Source: CAVPEW01 sp963703565
GTDB lineage: Bacteria; Actinomycetota; Acidimicrobiia; Acidimicrobiales; VFJN01
Direction of reading: 5' to 3'
Assembly (NCBI GenBank): GCA_963703565.1
Contig: CAVPEW010000082.1
Coordinates: forward strand, 26,812 to 90,811
DNA length: 64,000 bases
Position numbers and translations under genes: made by a program. The notes under the pieces are model-generated. The model saw only the letters and a list, made by a program, of their open reading frames with translations, made no database searches and had not been told where the DNA came from. Below, piece by piece: positions 1-8,100 of the stretch (positions within the stretch are counted from its first letter, which is position 1; each line of letters opens with the position of its first letter).

Positions 1-7
1 GGAGTGG

Positions 8-667
8 TCAGCGGGCGCGCCGTGAGAGCTGCTCGCGGTCGAGTATCCGGTAGCGACGGTCGGCCTGGTCGATCCAGCCCAGCCTCACGAAGCTCGACAG
101 GGCCTTGTTGACCCGTTCGCGTGAAGCGCCGACCATCCCGGCCAGCTCCTCCTGGGTGACGGGCAGCTGGAAGGTGTCCCGCTCGCCGGCGAGCTCGAGC
201 AGTCGCTTCGCGGTGCGCCCGGCGACGTCGAGGAAGACCGAGTCGGCCAGAGCGGCGTCGACGGCGCGGATCCGCTGCGCGAGCAGGGCGACGACGCTCC
301 AGAGCCGCTCGGGCCGCTCGTCGAAGGCGGCCCGCACGGGTTCGTAGGGGATGGAGGCGACTCGGGAGGTCTCCAGGGCCCGGGCGTCGGCAGAGCGGCC
401 CATTCCGTCGAGCAGGCCCATCTCCCCGAACAGGTCGCCGTGCTCCATCAGGGAGATGACCGATTCACGTCCGTCCGACGAACGGTTGACGATGGCGATA
501 CGGCCCTCGAGGACCACGTAGAGCTGGTCGGGCCGTTCGCCCTCGCGGAAGATGACGTCGCCGCGGCGCAGCCGACGCAACGCCGCCTCCTGGGCGATGA
601 AGGTGATGCCCTCCTCGTCGATGTCGGAGAACAGCCCCGTGGCTCGCAACAGATCGGGGTCGAGCAC
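8..667 (-). CDS. Crp/Fnr-family transcriptional regulator
   Basis: A 219-residue DNA-binding regulator. Residues ~8-125 form a cyclic-nucleotide-binding-like beta barrel (LYVVLEGRIAI, then a phosphate-binding-cassette-like stretch GDLFGEMGLLDGMGRSADAR). A long helix follows, then a Crp-type winged helix at ~150-210 (LPVTQEELAGMVGASRERVN, with recognition helix around SRERVNKALSSF). Length and order match actinobacterial Crp/GlxR proteins that bind cAMP, but ligand binding is inferred. It is divergent from ispD; the 75-bp gap (668-742) must hold both promoters. Family assignment is secure; ligand and regulon are unknown. Confidence 0.9.
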   Translation of the reverse strand: MLDPDLLRATGLFSDIDEEGITFIAQEAALRRLRRGDVIFREGERPDQLYVVLEGRIAIVNRSSDGRESVISLMEHGDLFGEMGLLDGMGRSADARALETSRVASIPYEPVRAAFDERPERLWSVVALLAQRIRAVDAALADSVFLDVAGRTAKRLLELAGERDTFQLPVTQEELAGMVGASRERVNKALSSFVRLGWIDQADRRYRILDREQLSRRAR

Positions 668-742
668 GGCCGCAGCCTACGTGGACCGCCTCGTGCGCCG
701 GCCGGACCCGGGCCCCGGGCGTCGCGGCGATACGCTCCCGCC

Positions 743-1363
743 GTGGCCGGGACCTGGGCGATCGTGGTCGCCGCCGGCGCCGGCCACCGCTTCGGAGGAC
801 CCAAGCAGTTCGAGCCGCTGGCCGGCCGCCGCGTCGTCGACCATGCCGTGGACTCGGCGCTGCGCCATTGTGACGGGGTCGTGGTGGCTCTACCTCCGGA
901 CCGGCTCGACAGCGCCCCGGCCGCGCCGGTGCGGGTCGTGGCCGGGGGAGCCACCCGCTCGGACTCGGTGCGGGCCGCGCTCGCCGCCGTACCCGACGAT
1001 GCGGGGGCGATTCTGGTCCACGACGCGGCGCGCCCGGCCGCTCCCGACGACGTGTGGCGCCGGGTCATCGGTGCGCTGGCTGCCGGCGCCGAAGTGGTGG
1101 TGCCGGCTCTGCCGGTCACCGACACCTTGCGCCGGGTCGGGGGTTCCACGATCGACCGCTCGGACCTGGTCGCGGTTCAGACCCCGGAGGGGTTCACCCC
1201 TGCGGTGCTGCGCGCCGCCCACGCCGACGGCGCGCAGGGCTCCGATGACGCTTCGCTGGCGGAGGCGATCGGAGCCGTCGTGGTGGTGGTGCAGGGCGAT
1301 CCCGCCAACCTGAAGGTGACGACCCCGCTCGACCTGGTGCTGGCCGAGGTGCTGTGCCGCTGA
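743..1363 (+). CDS. ispD: 2-C-methyl-D-erythritol 4-phosphate cytidylyltransferase
   Basis: IspD joins CTP and MEP in the non-mevalonate isoprenoid pathway (cytosolic). The 206-residue protein begins with the nucleotide-binding signature WAIVVAAGAGHRFGGPKQF, has VHDAARP in the middle (~residue 95) and TPEGF near the C-terminus. A long in-frame extension upstream reaches back into the regulator gene; I chose GTG at 743 because it directly precedes the conserved start of the family. The end overlaps ispF by 10 bp, so the two are translationally coupled. Confidence 0.93.
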   Translation: MAGTWAIVVAAGAGHRFGGPKQFEPLAGRRVVDHAVDSALRHCDGVVVALPPDRLDSAPAAPVRVVAGGATRSDSVRAALAAVPDDAGAILVHDAARPAAPDDVWRRVIGALAAGAEVVVPALPVTDTLRRVGGSTIDRSDLVAVQTPEGFTPAVLRAAHADGAQGSDDASLAEAIGAVVVVVQGDPANLKVTTPLDLVLAEVLCR

Positions 1364-1860
1364 GAAGGTCGGCCGGCTTGCCCCTGCGCATCGGCCAGGG
1401 CGTGGACGTGCACCGCTTCGGTGACGATCCGGCCCGCCCGCTCGTGCTTGGAGGTGTCCGCTTCGAAGGCGAGCCCGGCCTGGTCGGTCACAGCGATGCC
1501 GACGCCGTCTGCCATGCGGTGGCCGACGCCCTGCTCGGCGCCGCCGGCCTCGGCGACATCGGCCAACGCTTCCCCGACACCGACCCCGCCTGGGCGGGCA
1601 GTGACAGCATCGACCTGCTCACCAGGGTGGCCCGGGAGGTCGCAGCCGCGGGGTGGCAGGTGCTCAACGTCGACTGCACGGTGGTGGCGGAGCGACCCCG
1701 CCTGGCGCCCCACGCCGCCCGCATGGCGGAGCTGCTGGGGGCCGCCGTGGGTGCACCCGTGGCCGTGAAGGGCACGCGAGCCGAGCAGATGGGAGCCCTG
1801 GGGCGCGTCGAGGGGGTCGCCTGCCTCGCCGTGGCGCTGCTCGAAGGCGCGCCGGCGTGA
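1354..1860 (+). CDS. ispF: 2-C-methyl-D-erythritol 2,4-cyclodiphosphate synthase
   Basis: IspF performs the cyclisation step after IspD/IspE in isoprenoid synthesis. Visible motifs are the metal-binding GVDVHRF, the HSDADA signature, GDIGQRFPDTD and VAERPRLAPH. The length (168 aa from GTG 1354) is normal for the family; a later TTG near 1379 is a possible alternative start. The C-terminal segment KGTRAEQMGALGRVEG replaces the commoner KATTxExLGFxGR sequence, a mild divergence. It overlaps ispD by 10 bp, and its TGA overlaps the next gene's GTG. Confidence 0.93.
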   Translation: MPLRRSAGLPLRIGQGVDVHRFGDDPARPLVLGGVRFEGEPGLVGHSDADAVCHAVADALLGAAGLGDIGQRFPDTDPAWAGSDSIDLLTRVAREVAAAGWQVLNVDCTVVAERPRLAPHAARMAELLGAAVGAPVAVKGTRAEQMGALGRVEGVACLAVALLEGAPA

Positions 1861-2837
1861 GCCAGGCTCGGCCGGGTCGTGGGCGTGGCCGTCGCCCGGC
1901 CCGGCCTGGCTCGTCGGGGTCGCCGGGTCGGGGGTCGGGTCGCGCTGCGGGGTCGCCGGGTCCGGGGTCGGGTCGCGCTGCGGGGTCCTCGGGTCGGGGT
2001 GCCTCCGGGTCGGGGTACCGACGGGTCCCCTCGGGTCCGCCTCCCGCCCCGCGCCCGGGCGTCGGCCGCTCCTCGTCGGGTCGCACCGAGGTGGGGGGTG
2101 AACAGGTCGAGGGCCGGCAGGCGGTCCGGGAGCTCCTGCTCGCCGCTCGACGGGCTGTGCACGAGGTCTGGGTCATGGTCGGGACCGATCCCTCGCCGGT
2201 TCTCCGCGACATCCGTGAACTGTGCACAGCGTCCGGCGTGCCCCTGCGAGAGGTGGGGCGCGGGCGGTTCGGGGCCGCGGCGCGCTGCGATGCCCCTCAG
2301 GGCGTCCTCGCCCGTGCCGCCCCGATCGAAGGGGTGGAGATCGAGGAGCTGCTCGGAGACGGTGTGTCGGGACGGGCGCCCCTGGTGGTGGTGGCGGACG
2401 GGATAACCGACCCGGGCAACCTGGGCGCTCTGTTGCGAAGTGCCGAGTGCTCTGGAGCCTCGGGGGTCGTACTCGGGCGCCACCGTGCCGTGCACGTCAC
2501 CCCCACCGTGGCCAAGGCAGCGGCCGGTGCCGTCGAGCACCTGGCCTTCAGCGTGGTCGGTGGCCTGCCGGCCGCGATGGCACGCCTGGGCGAGCTGGGT
2601 TGCCTGCGCCTGGGTCTCGACCCCGGCGGAGGAACCGGGCTCTGGTCGCTGCCGCCGGTCGACGGCCCCGTGGCGGTCGCCCTCGGGGCCGAGGGGTCCG
2701 GTCTGTCGCGCCTGGTGCGCGCCCGCTGTGATGCGGTGGTGTCGATCCCGTCGCTGGGGCACCTCGACTCGTTGAACGTGGCGTCCGCGGGGGCGGTCGT
2801 CCTGTTCGAGATCGCTCGCCGCCGCGACACGCGCTGA
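1857..2837 (+). CDS. rlmB: TrmH/SpoU-family 23S rRNA 2'-O-methyltransferase (RlmB-like)
   Basis: A SPOUT methyltransferase that methylates a ribose 2'-OH of rRNA using SAM. Start GTG 1857 overlaps the ispF stop (GTGA), giving 326 aa. Residues ~1-75 are a low-complexity Arg/Gly/Ser/Pro tail with 11-residue repeats. A substrate-binding domain starts at GEQVEGRQAVRELL, and the trefoil-knot motifs follow: DGITDPGNLGALLRSAECSG, LGAEGSGLSRLVRARCD and SLGHLDSLNVASAGAVVLFE. Mycobacterial homologues also carry basic N-tails. It belongs to the ispD-ispF-rlmB operon. The exact target nucleotide (G2251 in E. coli) is inferred. Confidence 0.88.
   Translation: MSQARPGRGRGRRPARPGSSGSPGRGSGRAAGSPGPGSGRAAGSSGRGASGSGYRRVPSGPPPAPRPGVGRSSSGRTEVGGEQVEGRQAVRELLLAARRAVHEVWVMVGTDPSPVLRDIRELCTASGVPLREVGRGRFGAAARCDAPQGVLARAAPIEGVEIEELLGDGVSGRAPLVVVADGITDPGNLGALLRSAECSGASGVVLGRHRAVHVTPTVAKAAAGAVEHLAFSVVGGLPAAMARLGELGCLRLGLDPGGGTGLWSLPPVDGPVAVALGAEGSGLSRLVRARCDAVVSIPSLGHLDSLNVASAGAVVLFEIARRRDTR
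1920..1985 (+). repeat. two tandem 33-bp units in the rlmB 5' coding region
   Basis: Units at 1920-1952 and 1953-1985 differ by one base near position 10 and each encodes an 11-residue stretch of type SPG(R/P)GSGRAAG. A degenerate third copy follows to about 2015 (SSGRGASGSG). They encode part of a basic, probably disordered N-terminal tail. Confidence 0.8.
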
Positions 2838-2967
2838 AGAGCGCTCCAGGGCCAACTCGCTGGGTGCCGGCCCGACCACACGCCGTGTTGGGTTCTGGTT
2901 CATCTGGAATGGCCGGAAGATGACCGTTCGGATAAGGCGACGTGAAGCAAAAATGTCCGCGTGACCA

Positions 2968-2998
2968 TTGACACAGTGGCATCGCCATGGTTCATCAT
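2968..2998 (+). promoter_or_regulatory. candidate promoter for the SigH-like gene
   Basis: A perfect TTGACA hexamer sits at 2968-2973 in an unusually AT-rich 200-bp gap before the sigma-factor gene. The best -10 candidate, CATCAT at 2993-2998, is weak and spaced 19 bp. The -35 match is clear; the assignment as a promoter is inference. Confidence 0.35.
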
Positions 2999-3049
2999 GA
3001 CTAGACCGTGGCCAGATGGGTCGCAGTAGACGTCGCAGCAGGAGTCACG

Positions 3050-3715
3050 ATGGCTCGAACCTCTCCCGCCCTGCTCAGCGAGCTCGACGACGTCGAGCTC
3101 GCCGCCCGCTATCAGCAGGGGTGTCCGGACGCGTTGTCGGCCCTGGTCGACCGGTACCGCCGCTTCGCCCGGGCCAAGTCGCGCAACTACTTCCTCGTCG
3201 GAGGCGACGCCGAGGATGTGGAGCAGGAGGCGCTCATCGGGCTGTACAAGGCAGCACGGGACTTCCGCCCCGACCGCGAGGCCAGCTTCCGGGCGTTCGC
3301 CGAGCTGTGCATCACCCGTCAGATCATCACGGCCATCAAGACCTCGACCCGCCAGAAGCACCTGGCGTTGAACCAGTACGTGTCGATCTCGGCGGCCCGC
3401 CCCACCGACGACGGCGAGCTCGAGGTGGAGCGCCTCCTCGAGGCGCACAACGTCGCCGACCCTGCCGACTGCGTCGTCGACGGGGAGAGGATCGACGGCT
3501 TGCGCCAGCGCCTCGGCCGGGTGCTGTCGGTGCTCGAGGTGGACGTCCTGCGCCTCTACGTGGAGGGCCGCTCGTACCAGGAGATCGGCGCCGAGCTCGG
3601 TCGCCACGTCAAGGCGATCGACAACGCCCTGCAGCGGGTCAAGCGCAAGCTCGAGCTGCAGCTCGCCGATCGCGACGCTCTCGACCGGCAGGCGGACCTG
3701 GCGTTGCTGGCCTGA
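3050..3715 (+). CDS. RNA polymerase sigma-70 family factor, SigH-like
   Basis: A 221-residue alternative sigma factor. Region 2 includes NYFLVGGDAEDVEQEALIGL and KAARDFRPDREASFRAFAEL, very similar to Gram-positive SigH proteins; region 4 is a C-terminal helix-turn-helix (VEGRSYQEIGAELGRHVKAI). I chose ATG 3050 because GGAG lies 5 bp upstream; a GTG at 3008 would add 14 residues. It follows rlmB, as sigH follows rlmB/yacP in Bacillus. No anti-sigma factor is adjacent. Its regulon cannot be read here, and nothing indicates sporulation. Confidence 0.9.
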   Translation: MARTSPALLSELDDVELAARYQQGCPDALSALVDRYRRFARAKSRNYFLVGGDAEDVEQEALIGLYKAARDFRPDREASFRAFAELCITRQIITAIKTSTRQKHLALNQYVSISAARPTDDGELEVERLLEAHNVADPADCVVDGERIDGLRQRLGRVLSVLEVDVLRLYVEGRSYQEIGAELGRHVKAIDNALQRVKRKLELQLADRDALDRQADLALLA

Positions 3716-3721
3716 TTCCCG

Positions 3722-3794
3722 AGCCGGGTGTCGGGCTCGAACCGACGACATCTTCTTTACAAGAGAAGTGCTCTACCAGCTGAGCTAACCCGGC
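3722..3794 (-). tRNA. tRNA-Thr (anticodon TGT)
   Basis: On the minus strand a full 73-nt cloverleaf forms: acceptor stem GCCGGGT/ACCCGGC, D arm GCTC/GAGC, anticodon stem CTTCT/AGAAG with loop CTTGTAA (anticodon TGT, reading ACA), 5-nt variable loop, and T arm GTCGG-TTCGAGC-CCGAC. Discriminator is T; CCA is not encoded. The 3' end lies only 6 bp from the stop of the SigH-like gene on the other strand. Confidence 0.95.
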
Positions 3795-3856
3795 GTGGGA
3801 GCGAGGCTACCCGAGGGTCCTTGATCGGCGAAGAGCGCCAGGCCAGCCTGTTCCGG

Positions 3857-4117
3857 ATGGCGATGACCGACCGGGACCGGGCGATCCTCGACTTCGAGCG
3901 CGGGTGGTGGGCCACTCCCGGCCCGAAGGACCTGGCCATCCGGGCCCGCTTCGAGCTGTCCGGGACGCGGTACTACCAGCTGCTGACCGAACTGATCGAT
4001 CAGCCCGAGGCCTACTCCTACGATCCGCTGTTGGTGCTCCGACTCCGACGCAGCCGAGATCGGCGCCGCCGAGCCCGTGCCACGGGCCGCCCGGTGAGCC
4101 AATTGGACGGCCACTAG
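3857..4117 (+). CDS. DUF3263-family small protein
   Basis: An 86-residue protein starting MAMTDRDRAILDFERGWW. The core (AILDFERGWWATPGPKDLAI, then a helix around FELSGTRYYQLLTELI) is typical of the actinobacterial DUF3263 family, whose function is unknown; the arrangement suggests a small helical DNA-binding-like fold. The tail is strongly Arg-rich (LRRSRDRRRRARATGR). Either ATG 3857 or 3863 could be the start. Reading frames extending further upstream run through the tRNA gene and are not credible. Confidence 0.8.
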   Translation: MAMTDRDRAILDFERGWWATPGPKDLAIRARFELSGTRYYQLLTELIDQPEAYSYDPLLVLRLRRSRDRRRRARATGRPVSQLDGH

Positions 4118-4177
4118 GCCGGAGGGCAACCTCTCCGGCTCCGACCGGGCGGACGCTTCCGCCTTCCAGGAGGACCG

Positions 4178-4708
4178 ATGGCACGACGGCGAACCCCCGA
4201 ACCCACGGCGAGCCCGGCGCGGGGCGCCGTCCTGGTCGTGGTCGCCGTGGTCGTCGGGCTGTTCCTGTTGCGCAACGGCCTCGACACCTCCGAGACGGTC
4301 CGAGCCAGCGACGGACCCTCCGCAGACGAGGCCCCCGCTGACACGACCGAGGCGCCCGACACGACCGAGCCGGCGCCGGCGGCGCGGCCTGCGGCCGAGG
4401 TGCCCGTCGTCGTGCTCAACGGCACCAAGGTCAACGGTGCCGCCGGTCGCTGGAGCCAGTCCCTCGGTGCGCGCGGCTACCCGATGGGCGAGCCCGGCGA
4501 CGCCGAGCCCGACGTGAGCTCCACGCAGGTCTTCTTCGGGCCCGGCTATGAGGTGGAGGCCGCGGCGGTGGTAGAGGCGCTCGGCTCGCCGGCGGGCGTC
4601 GCGCCGCTCGCGCTGCCTGCCACGCCTCCCGGGGAGATCGGTTCGGCCCAGGTGGTCGTGGTCATCGGCCCCGACCTGGCGTCGAGCGAACCTCCTGCTG
4701 CGGGTTGA
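4178..4708 (+). CDS. membrane-anchored LytR_C-domain protein
   Basis: A 176-residue protein with a short basic N-terminus, one transmembrane helix at ~17-33 (GAVLVVVAVVVGLFLL), an acidic Thr/Pro/Ala linker, and a C-terminal LytR_C-like domain (~75-165: VPVVVLNGTKVNGAAGRWSQ, VFFGPGYEVEAAAVVEAL). Such domains occur in actinobacterial cell-envelope proteins, sometimes detached from the LCP ligase domain as here. A strong AGGAGG lies 4 bp before ATG 4178. It likely shares a transcript with the DUF3263 gene 60 bp upstream. Confidence 0.8.
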   Translation: MARRRTPEPTASPARGAVLVVVAVVVGLFLLRNGLDTSETVRASDGPSADEAPADTTEAPDTTEPAPAARPAAEVPVVVLNGTKVNGAAGRWSQSLGARGYPMGEPGDAEPDVSSTQVFFGPGYEVEAAAVVEALGSPAGVAPLALPATPPGEIGSAQVVVVIGPDLASSEPPAAG

Positions 4709-4766
4709 GGCGCCTCTCCTCCGAGCCCGGTGCGCCGGGCCGCCCGCATCGGAAGGCGACGGCCAG

Positions 4767-5558
4767 GTGACACCGGCGCGGGGTGGAATGGTGCCCGGCG
4801 TCGCCGACCTGACCCGGATCCTGGCCCCTCCGGCCCGCAGCGGGCTCTTCGTCGACTTCGACGGCACCCTGGCCCCGATAGTGCAGGAACCCGAGTTGGC
4901 GCGCCCGCTTCCCGGCAGCAAGCAGGCACTGGCAGCGTTGGCCCGTCGACTGGCCGTCGTGGCCGTGGTCTCCGGCCGGTCGGTGGCCTTCCTCGAGCGT
5001 CACCTACCCGCCGGGGTCGTGCTGAGCGGCCTGTACGGGCTGGAGTCCCGCCTGGCCGACGGCACTGCCTCCCGCGTGCCGCCGGGCCCCTGGCCGGCCG
5101 TGATCGCCGACGCGACGGCGCAGGCTCGTGCGGAGCTGCCGGCCGCGGTGCGCGTCGAGTCCAAGGGCACCTCGGTGACGCTGCACTTCCGCAGCGCGCC
5201 CGAGGCGCAAGAGGCGGTGGAGCGGTTCTCGGCCCGCGTGGCCGCGGCGACCGGGCTGGTGGCTCGCCCTGCCAAGCGCTCGGTCGAGCTCCACCCGCCG
5301 TTGGGGACCGACAAGGGCACCGTGCTCGACGACCTGACCGCCGGGCTCGACGGCGCCTGCTACGTGGGCGACGACGTCGGTGACCTCGCCGCGTTCGACG
5401 CGCTGGACCGCTTCGTGGCGAGCGGTGGGCGAGCCTGCCGGGTGGCCGTCCGAGGCGCCGAGCGCGATGAAGGCTTGGTCGCGCGCGCCGACGTGGTGCT
5501 CGAGGGTCCCGAGCAGGTGCGAGATCTGCTGGGCGCCCTGGCCTCGGGGTGGAGCTGA
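4767..5558 (+). CDS. otsB: trehalose-6-phosphate phosphatase
   Basis: OtsB dephosphorylates trehalose-6-phosphate to trehalose. HAD motif I is FVDFDGTLAP (~30), motif II includes VVSGRS, the cap has GLYGLE, and motif IV is CYVGDDVGDLAAFDAL (~205). The 263 aa from GTG 4767 fits the family; ATG 4788 (MVPGVADL) is an equally plausible start and lies next to a purine-rich GGGGTGGA. It converges with otsA, the enzyme that makes its substrate, across a 64-bp gap. Confidence 0.9.
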   Translation: MTPARGGMVPGVADLTRILAPPARSGLFVDFDGTLAPIVQEPELARPLPGSKQALAALARRLAVVAVVSGRSVAFLERHLPAGVVLSGLYGLESRLADGTASRVPPGPWPAVIADATAQARAELPAAVRVESKGTSVTLHFRSAPEAQEAVERFSARVAAATGLVARPAKRSVELHPPLGTDKGTVLDDLTAGLDGACYVGDDVGDLAAFDALDRFVASGGRACRVAVRGAERDEGLVARADVVLEGPEQVRDLLGALASGWS

Positions 5559-5622
5559 CCGGTCGGCACCGGGCACTGCGCGTTCAGGTCTGCGGTGACC
5601 GCCCCGTGTGCAACGCCCGGCC

Positions 5623-7029
5623 TCACGAGCCGACGCGGCCCGCCTGGTCGAGCTGGTCGGCGAGCCAGTCGGCCGGCGTGCGCTCCTCGGCCAGGGCCCT
5701 GAGCCGAGCCGCTCGCCGGGCTCGCTCGCTGCTGGTCATCGTCAGCGCGTGGTGCAGCGCCTCCGCCCCGCCGACGAGGTCGAAGGGAGGCATCGCCACG
5801 GCGTGGTCGCCGAAGCGGTCCCAGGCGCCCGTCTCGGGTGACAGGCACAGCACCGCGTCGCGCTCGCTCAGCAGCACCCCTTCGCTCGCCACCAGGTTCA
5901 GGCCGTCGCGGATGGCGTTGACCACCAACACGTCGGCACGGCGCAGCAGGGCGAGCGAGCGCGGGTAGTCGTCGTCCACGTCGAGGAGGATGGGGGTCCA
6001 ATCGCTCGCGCCATAGCGCGCATTGATCCGTTCGACCGTCGCCTCGACCCGGGCGCGGTAGGCGCGATAGGCGGGCACCCCCTCGCGTGAGGGGTAGGCA
6101 CCGGCGACGAAGCAGACCCGCCCCCGGTGCTGCGGGTAGCGGTCCAACAACTCCTCGAAGGCGGCGAAGCCCCGCACCAGGTTCTTGGACAGCTCGACCC
6201 GATCGACGCGGGCGATCACCGTCGCCTCGCCGACCCGCTGGTCCAGCGCGGCCAGAGCGGCATCACAGTCGGGGGACGCGGCATTTGCCCGCAGGTCCAC
6301 CGGATCAGAGGCCAGCGGGGACACGAAGCAGCGGGTCGACGCCGGGGCGGCCAGCTCAGCGGCCGACGCCGCGAAGTCGGCTGCCCAGCGCGGCGAGTGG
6401 AAGCCGCACGCGTGGTGCGCTGCCATCCCCTCGAGCAGCTCGCGGGAGTGCGCGGCTGGCAAGGGGCGAAGCCACACGGGGGGCGCGAATGGAGTGTGGC
6501 TGAAATGGACGCAGCGCAGGTCGGGCCGCGTCGTGGCCAGCACGCCGGCCACCAGGCAGAGGTGGTAGTCCTGCACGAGCACTGTGGCGTCGCTGGGGGC
6601 GGCACTTGCGACGGCCTCGGCGAACGCAGCGTTGTACTCGCGGTACGCCTCCCAGGCCCGGGCCCACGAGGCGTCGAAGGTGGGCTCGTCAGCGAGGCCC
6701 CACAAGCCGTGGTGGGCGAACCAGAGCACCCCGTTGCTGACCTCGTCGTAGGCGAGGCGGAACATCTCCGGGTCTACGTCGACCAGGATCGTCCGGAGGC
6801 CGTGGGATTCCACCGCACCAGCCGATGCCGCCCTGCGGTCGGCGTCGGACATGGCGGCCGCGATCCAGGTGGCACCCGTGCCGGCGACCAGGGGCGCAAG
6901 CCCGGACACCAGCCCTCCTGCTCCCCGTCGGGCCCTCAACTCCCCGCCTTCGTCGTGGAAGGACACCGGACCGCGGTTGGAGGCGATCACGAGTGGCCGC
7001 TCGGGAGGGGCGACGACCATCGGGGGCAC
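5623..7029 (-). CDS. otsA: alpha,alpha-trehalose-6-phosphate synthase (GT20)
   Basis: OtsA transfers glucose from a nucleotide-glucose to glucose-6-phosphate. The 468-aa GT20 protein shows the N-terminal SNRGP loop, RRGAGGLVSGLAPL, WFAHHGLW, VLVQDYHL, FSHTPFAPP, the donor-site segment IARVDRVELSKNLVRGF, and the C-terminal DGLNLVASEG motif. The first start is GTG 7029; ATG 7020 (MVVAPPERP) would shorten it by three residues. Together with otsB it forms a complete OtsAB pathway. Divergent from the glycerate kinase gene. Confidence 0.93.
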   Translation of the reverse strand: MPPMVVAPPERPLVIASNRGPVSFHDEGGELRARRGAGGLVSGLAPLVAGTGATWIAAAMSDADRRAASAGAVESHGLRTILVDVDPEMFRLAYDEVSNGVLWFAHHGLWGLADEPTFDASWARAWEAYREYNAAFAEAVASAAPSDATVLVQDYHLCLVAGVLATTRPDLRCVHFSHTPFAPPVWLRPLPAAHSRELLEGMAAHHACGFHSPRWAADFAASAAELAAPASTRCFVSPLASDPVDLRANAASPDCDAALAALDQRVGEATVIARVDRVELSKNLVRGFAAFEELLDRYPQHRGRVCFVAGAYPSREGVPAYRAYRARVEATVERINARYGASDWTPILLDVDDDYPRSLALLRRADVLVVNAIRDGLNLVASEGVLLSERDAVLCLSPETGAWDRFGDHAVAMPPFDLVGGAEALHHALTMTSSERARRAARLRALAEERTPADWLADQLDQAGRVGS

Positions 7030-7104
7030 CGTAGCGCCGGCCGGGGCGGTACTCGTCGGGCCGGCGCGCCGGCACGGCGCCGAGGAGGCGACGAGGATGG
7101 GGCC

Positions 7105-8097
7105 GTGCGCGTCGTCGCCGCTCCCGACACGTTCCGGTCCACCGCCTCCGCGGTGGACGTGGCAGCGCGCATCGCAGCGGTCGCCGCGTCGCGGGGCTGG
7201 GAGTGCGATCAGGTCCCGCTCGCCGACGGAGGCGAGGGCACGCTCGAGGTCCTCGGTGGCGCCAATCGGGCATCGTGGGTGACCGGCCCCCTGGGTCAGA
7301 GGGTGCTCGCCGGGTGGCGCCTGTCGGGGGGGACCGCGGTCATCGAGGCCGCAGCCGCATGTGGGCTCGTCCTCGCCGGCGGAGCCGAGGGCAACGACGC
7401 AGTCGACGCGACGACCTCAGGCGTGGGTGAGCTCATCGTGGAGGCCATCGAGGCCGGTGCCCGGGAGATCGTGGTAGGCCTGGGCGGCTCGGCGAGCACC
7501 GACGGGGGGCTCGGCGCGCTGCGGGCGGTCCGCTCCAGCGCACGATTGCACTCGGTGACGCTCGTGGCGGCGTGCGACGTGCGAACCGGCTTCCTGGACG
7601 CGGCGACGGTCTTCGGACCCCAGAAGGGTGCCTCCGCCAACCAGGTCACGCTGCTGAGTCGGCGCTTGGCCCGCCTGGCCCAGGTCTACCGCGACGAGCA
7701 CGGGGTGGACGTGACCAGCCTCCCGGGCGCCGGCGCGGCCGGCGGCCTGGCTGGTGGCCTGGCCGCCATCGGGGCCCCGCTGGTGAGTGGCTTCGACCTG
7801 GTCGCCGACCGGGTCGGGCTCGCCGATGCCATGGAGGGCGCCGATCTGGTCGTGACCGGGGAGGGCTTCCTCGATGCGGAGAGCTTCGAGGGCAAGGTGG
7901 TGGGGGGCGTGGCATCGCTCGGCCACGAGCTCGCTGTGCCGGTGGTGGCGGTCGTGGGCGAGATCCTCGCTGGCGTCGACCTGCACGGGATCGAGGCGCT
8001 GTCGCTGGTCGAGCGCGTGGGGCGCGAACGGGCCAGCGGAGATCCTCTGGGGGCTGTCAGCGAGGTCGTCGAGGAGTTGCTCGACCGCTTCGGCTGA
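7105..8097 (+). CDS. glycerate kinase (GarK/GlxK type)
   Basis: A 330-residue kinase that phosphorylates D-glycerate, usually to 2-phosphoglycerate. It begins VRVVAAPDTFRSTASAVDVA, typical of this class, and has PLADGGEGTLEVL, VGLGGSASTDGGLGALRA, a Gly/Ala-rich PGAGAAGGLAGGLAAI and VVTGEGFLDAESFEGKV. In-frame codons continue far upstream through otsA antisense and were discarded; GTG 7105 is the start that fits homologues. Its position beside gpgS and otsAB suggests a link to glycerate-based sugar osmolytes, but it could simply serve glycerate catabolism. Confidence 0.88.
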   Translation: MRVVAAPDTFRSTASAVDVAARIAAVAASRGWECDQVPLADGGEGTLEVLGGANRASWVTGPLGQRVLAGWRLSGGTAVIEAAAACGLVLAGGAEGNDAVDATTSGVGELIVEAIEAGAREIVVGLGGSASTDGGLGALRAVRSSARLHSVTLVAACDVRTGFLDAATVFGPQKGASANQVTLLSRRLARLAQVYRDEHGVDVTSLPGAGAAGGLAGGLAAIGAPLVSGFDLVADRVGLADAMEGADLVVTGEGFLDAESFEGKVVGGVASLGHELAVPVVAVVGEILAGVDLHGIEALSLVERVGRERASGDPLGAVSEVVEELLDRFG

Positions 8098-8100
8098 ACC

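Noticed and set aside
1870..2100. Repeated GGGTCG motifs considered as a CRISPR or iteron array
   Set aside because: Units are adjacent without spacers, in frame, and encode the RlmB tail.
3728..3856. N-terminal extension of the DUF3263 gene
   Set aside because: It would overlap the tRNA-Thr gene and does not match the family.
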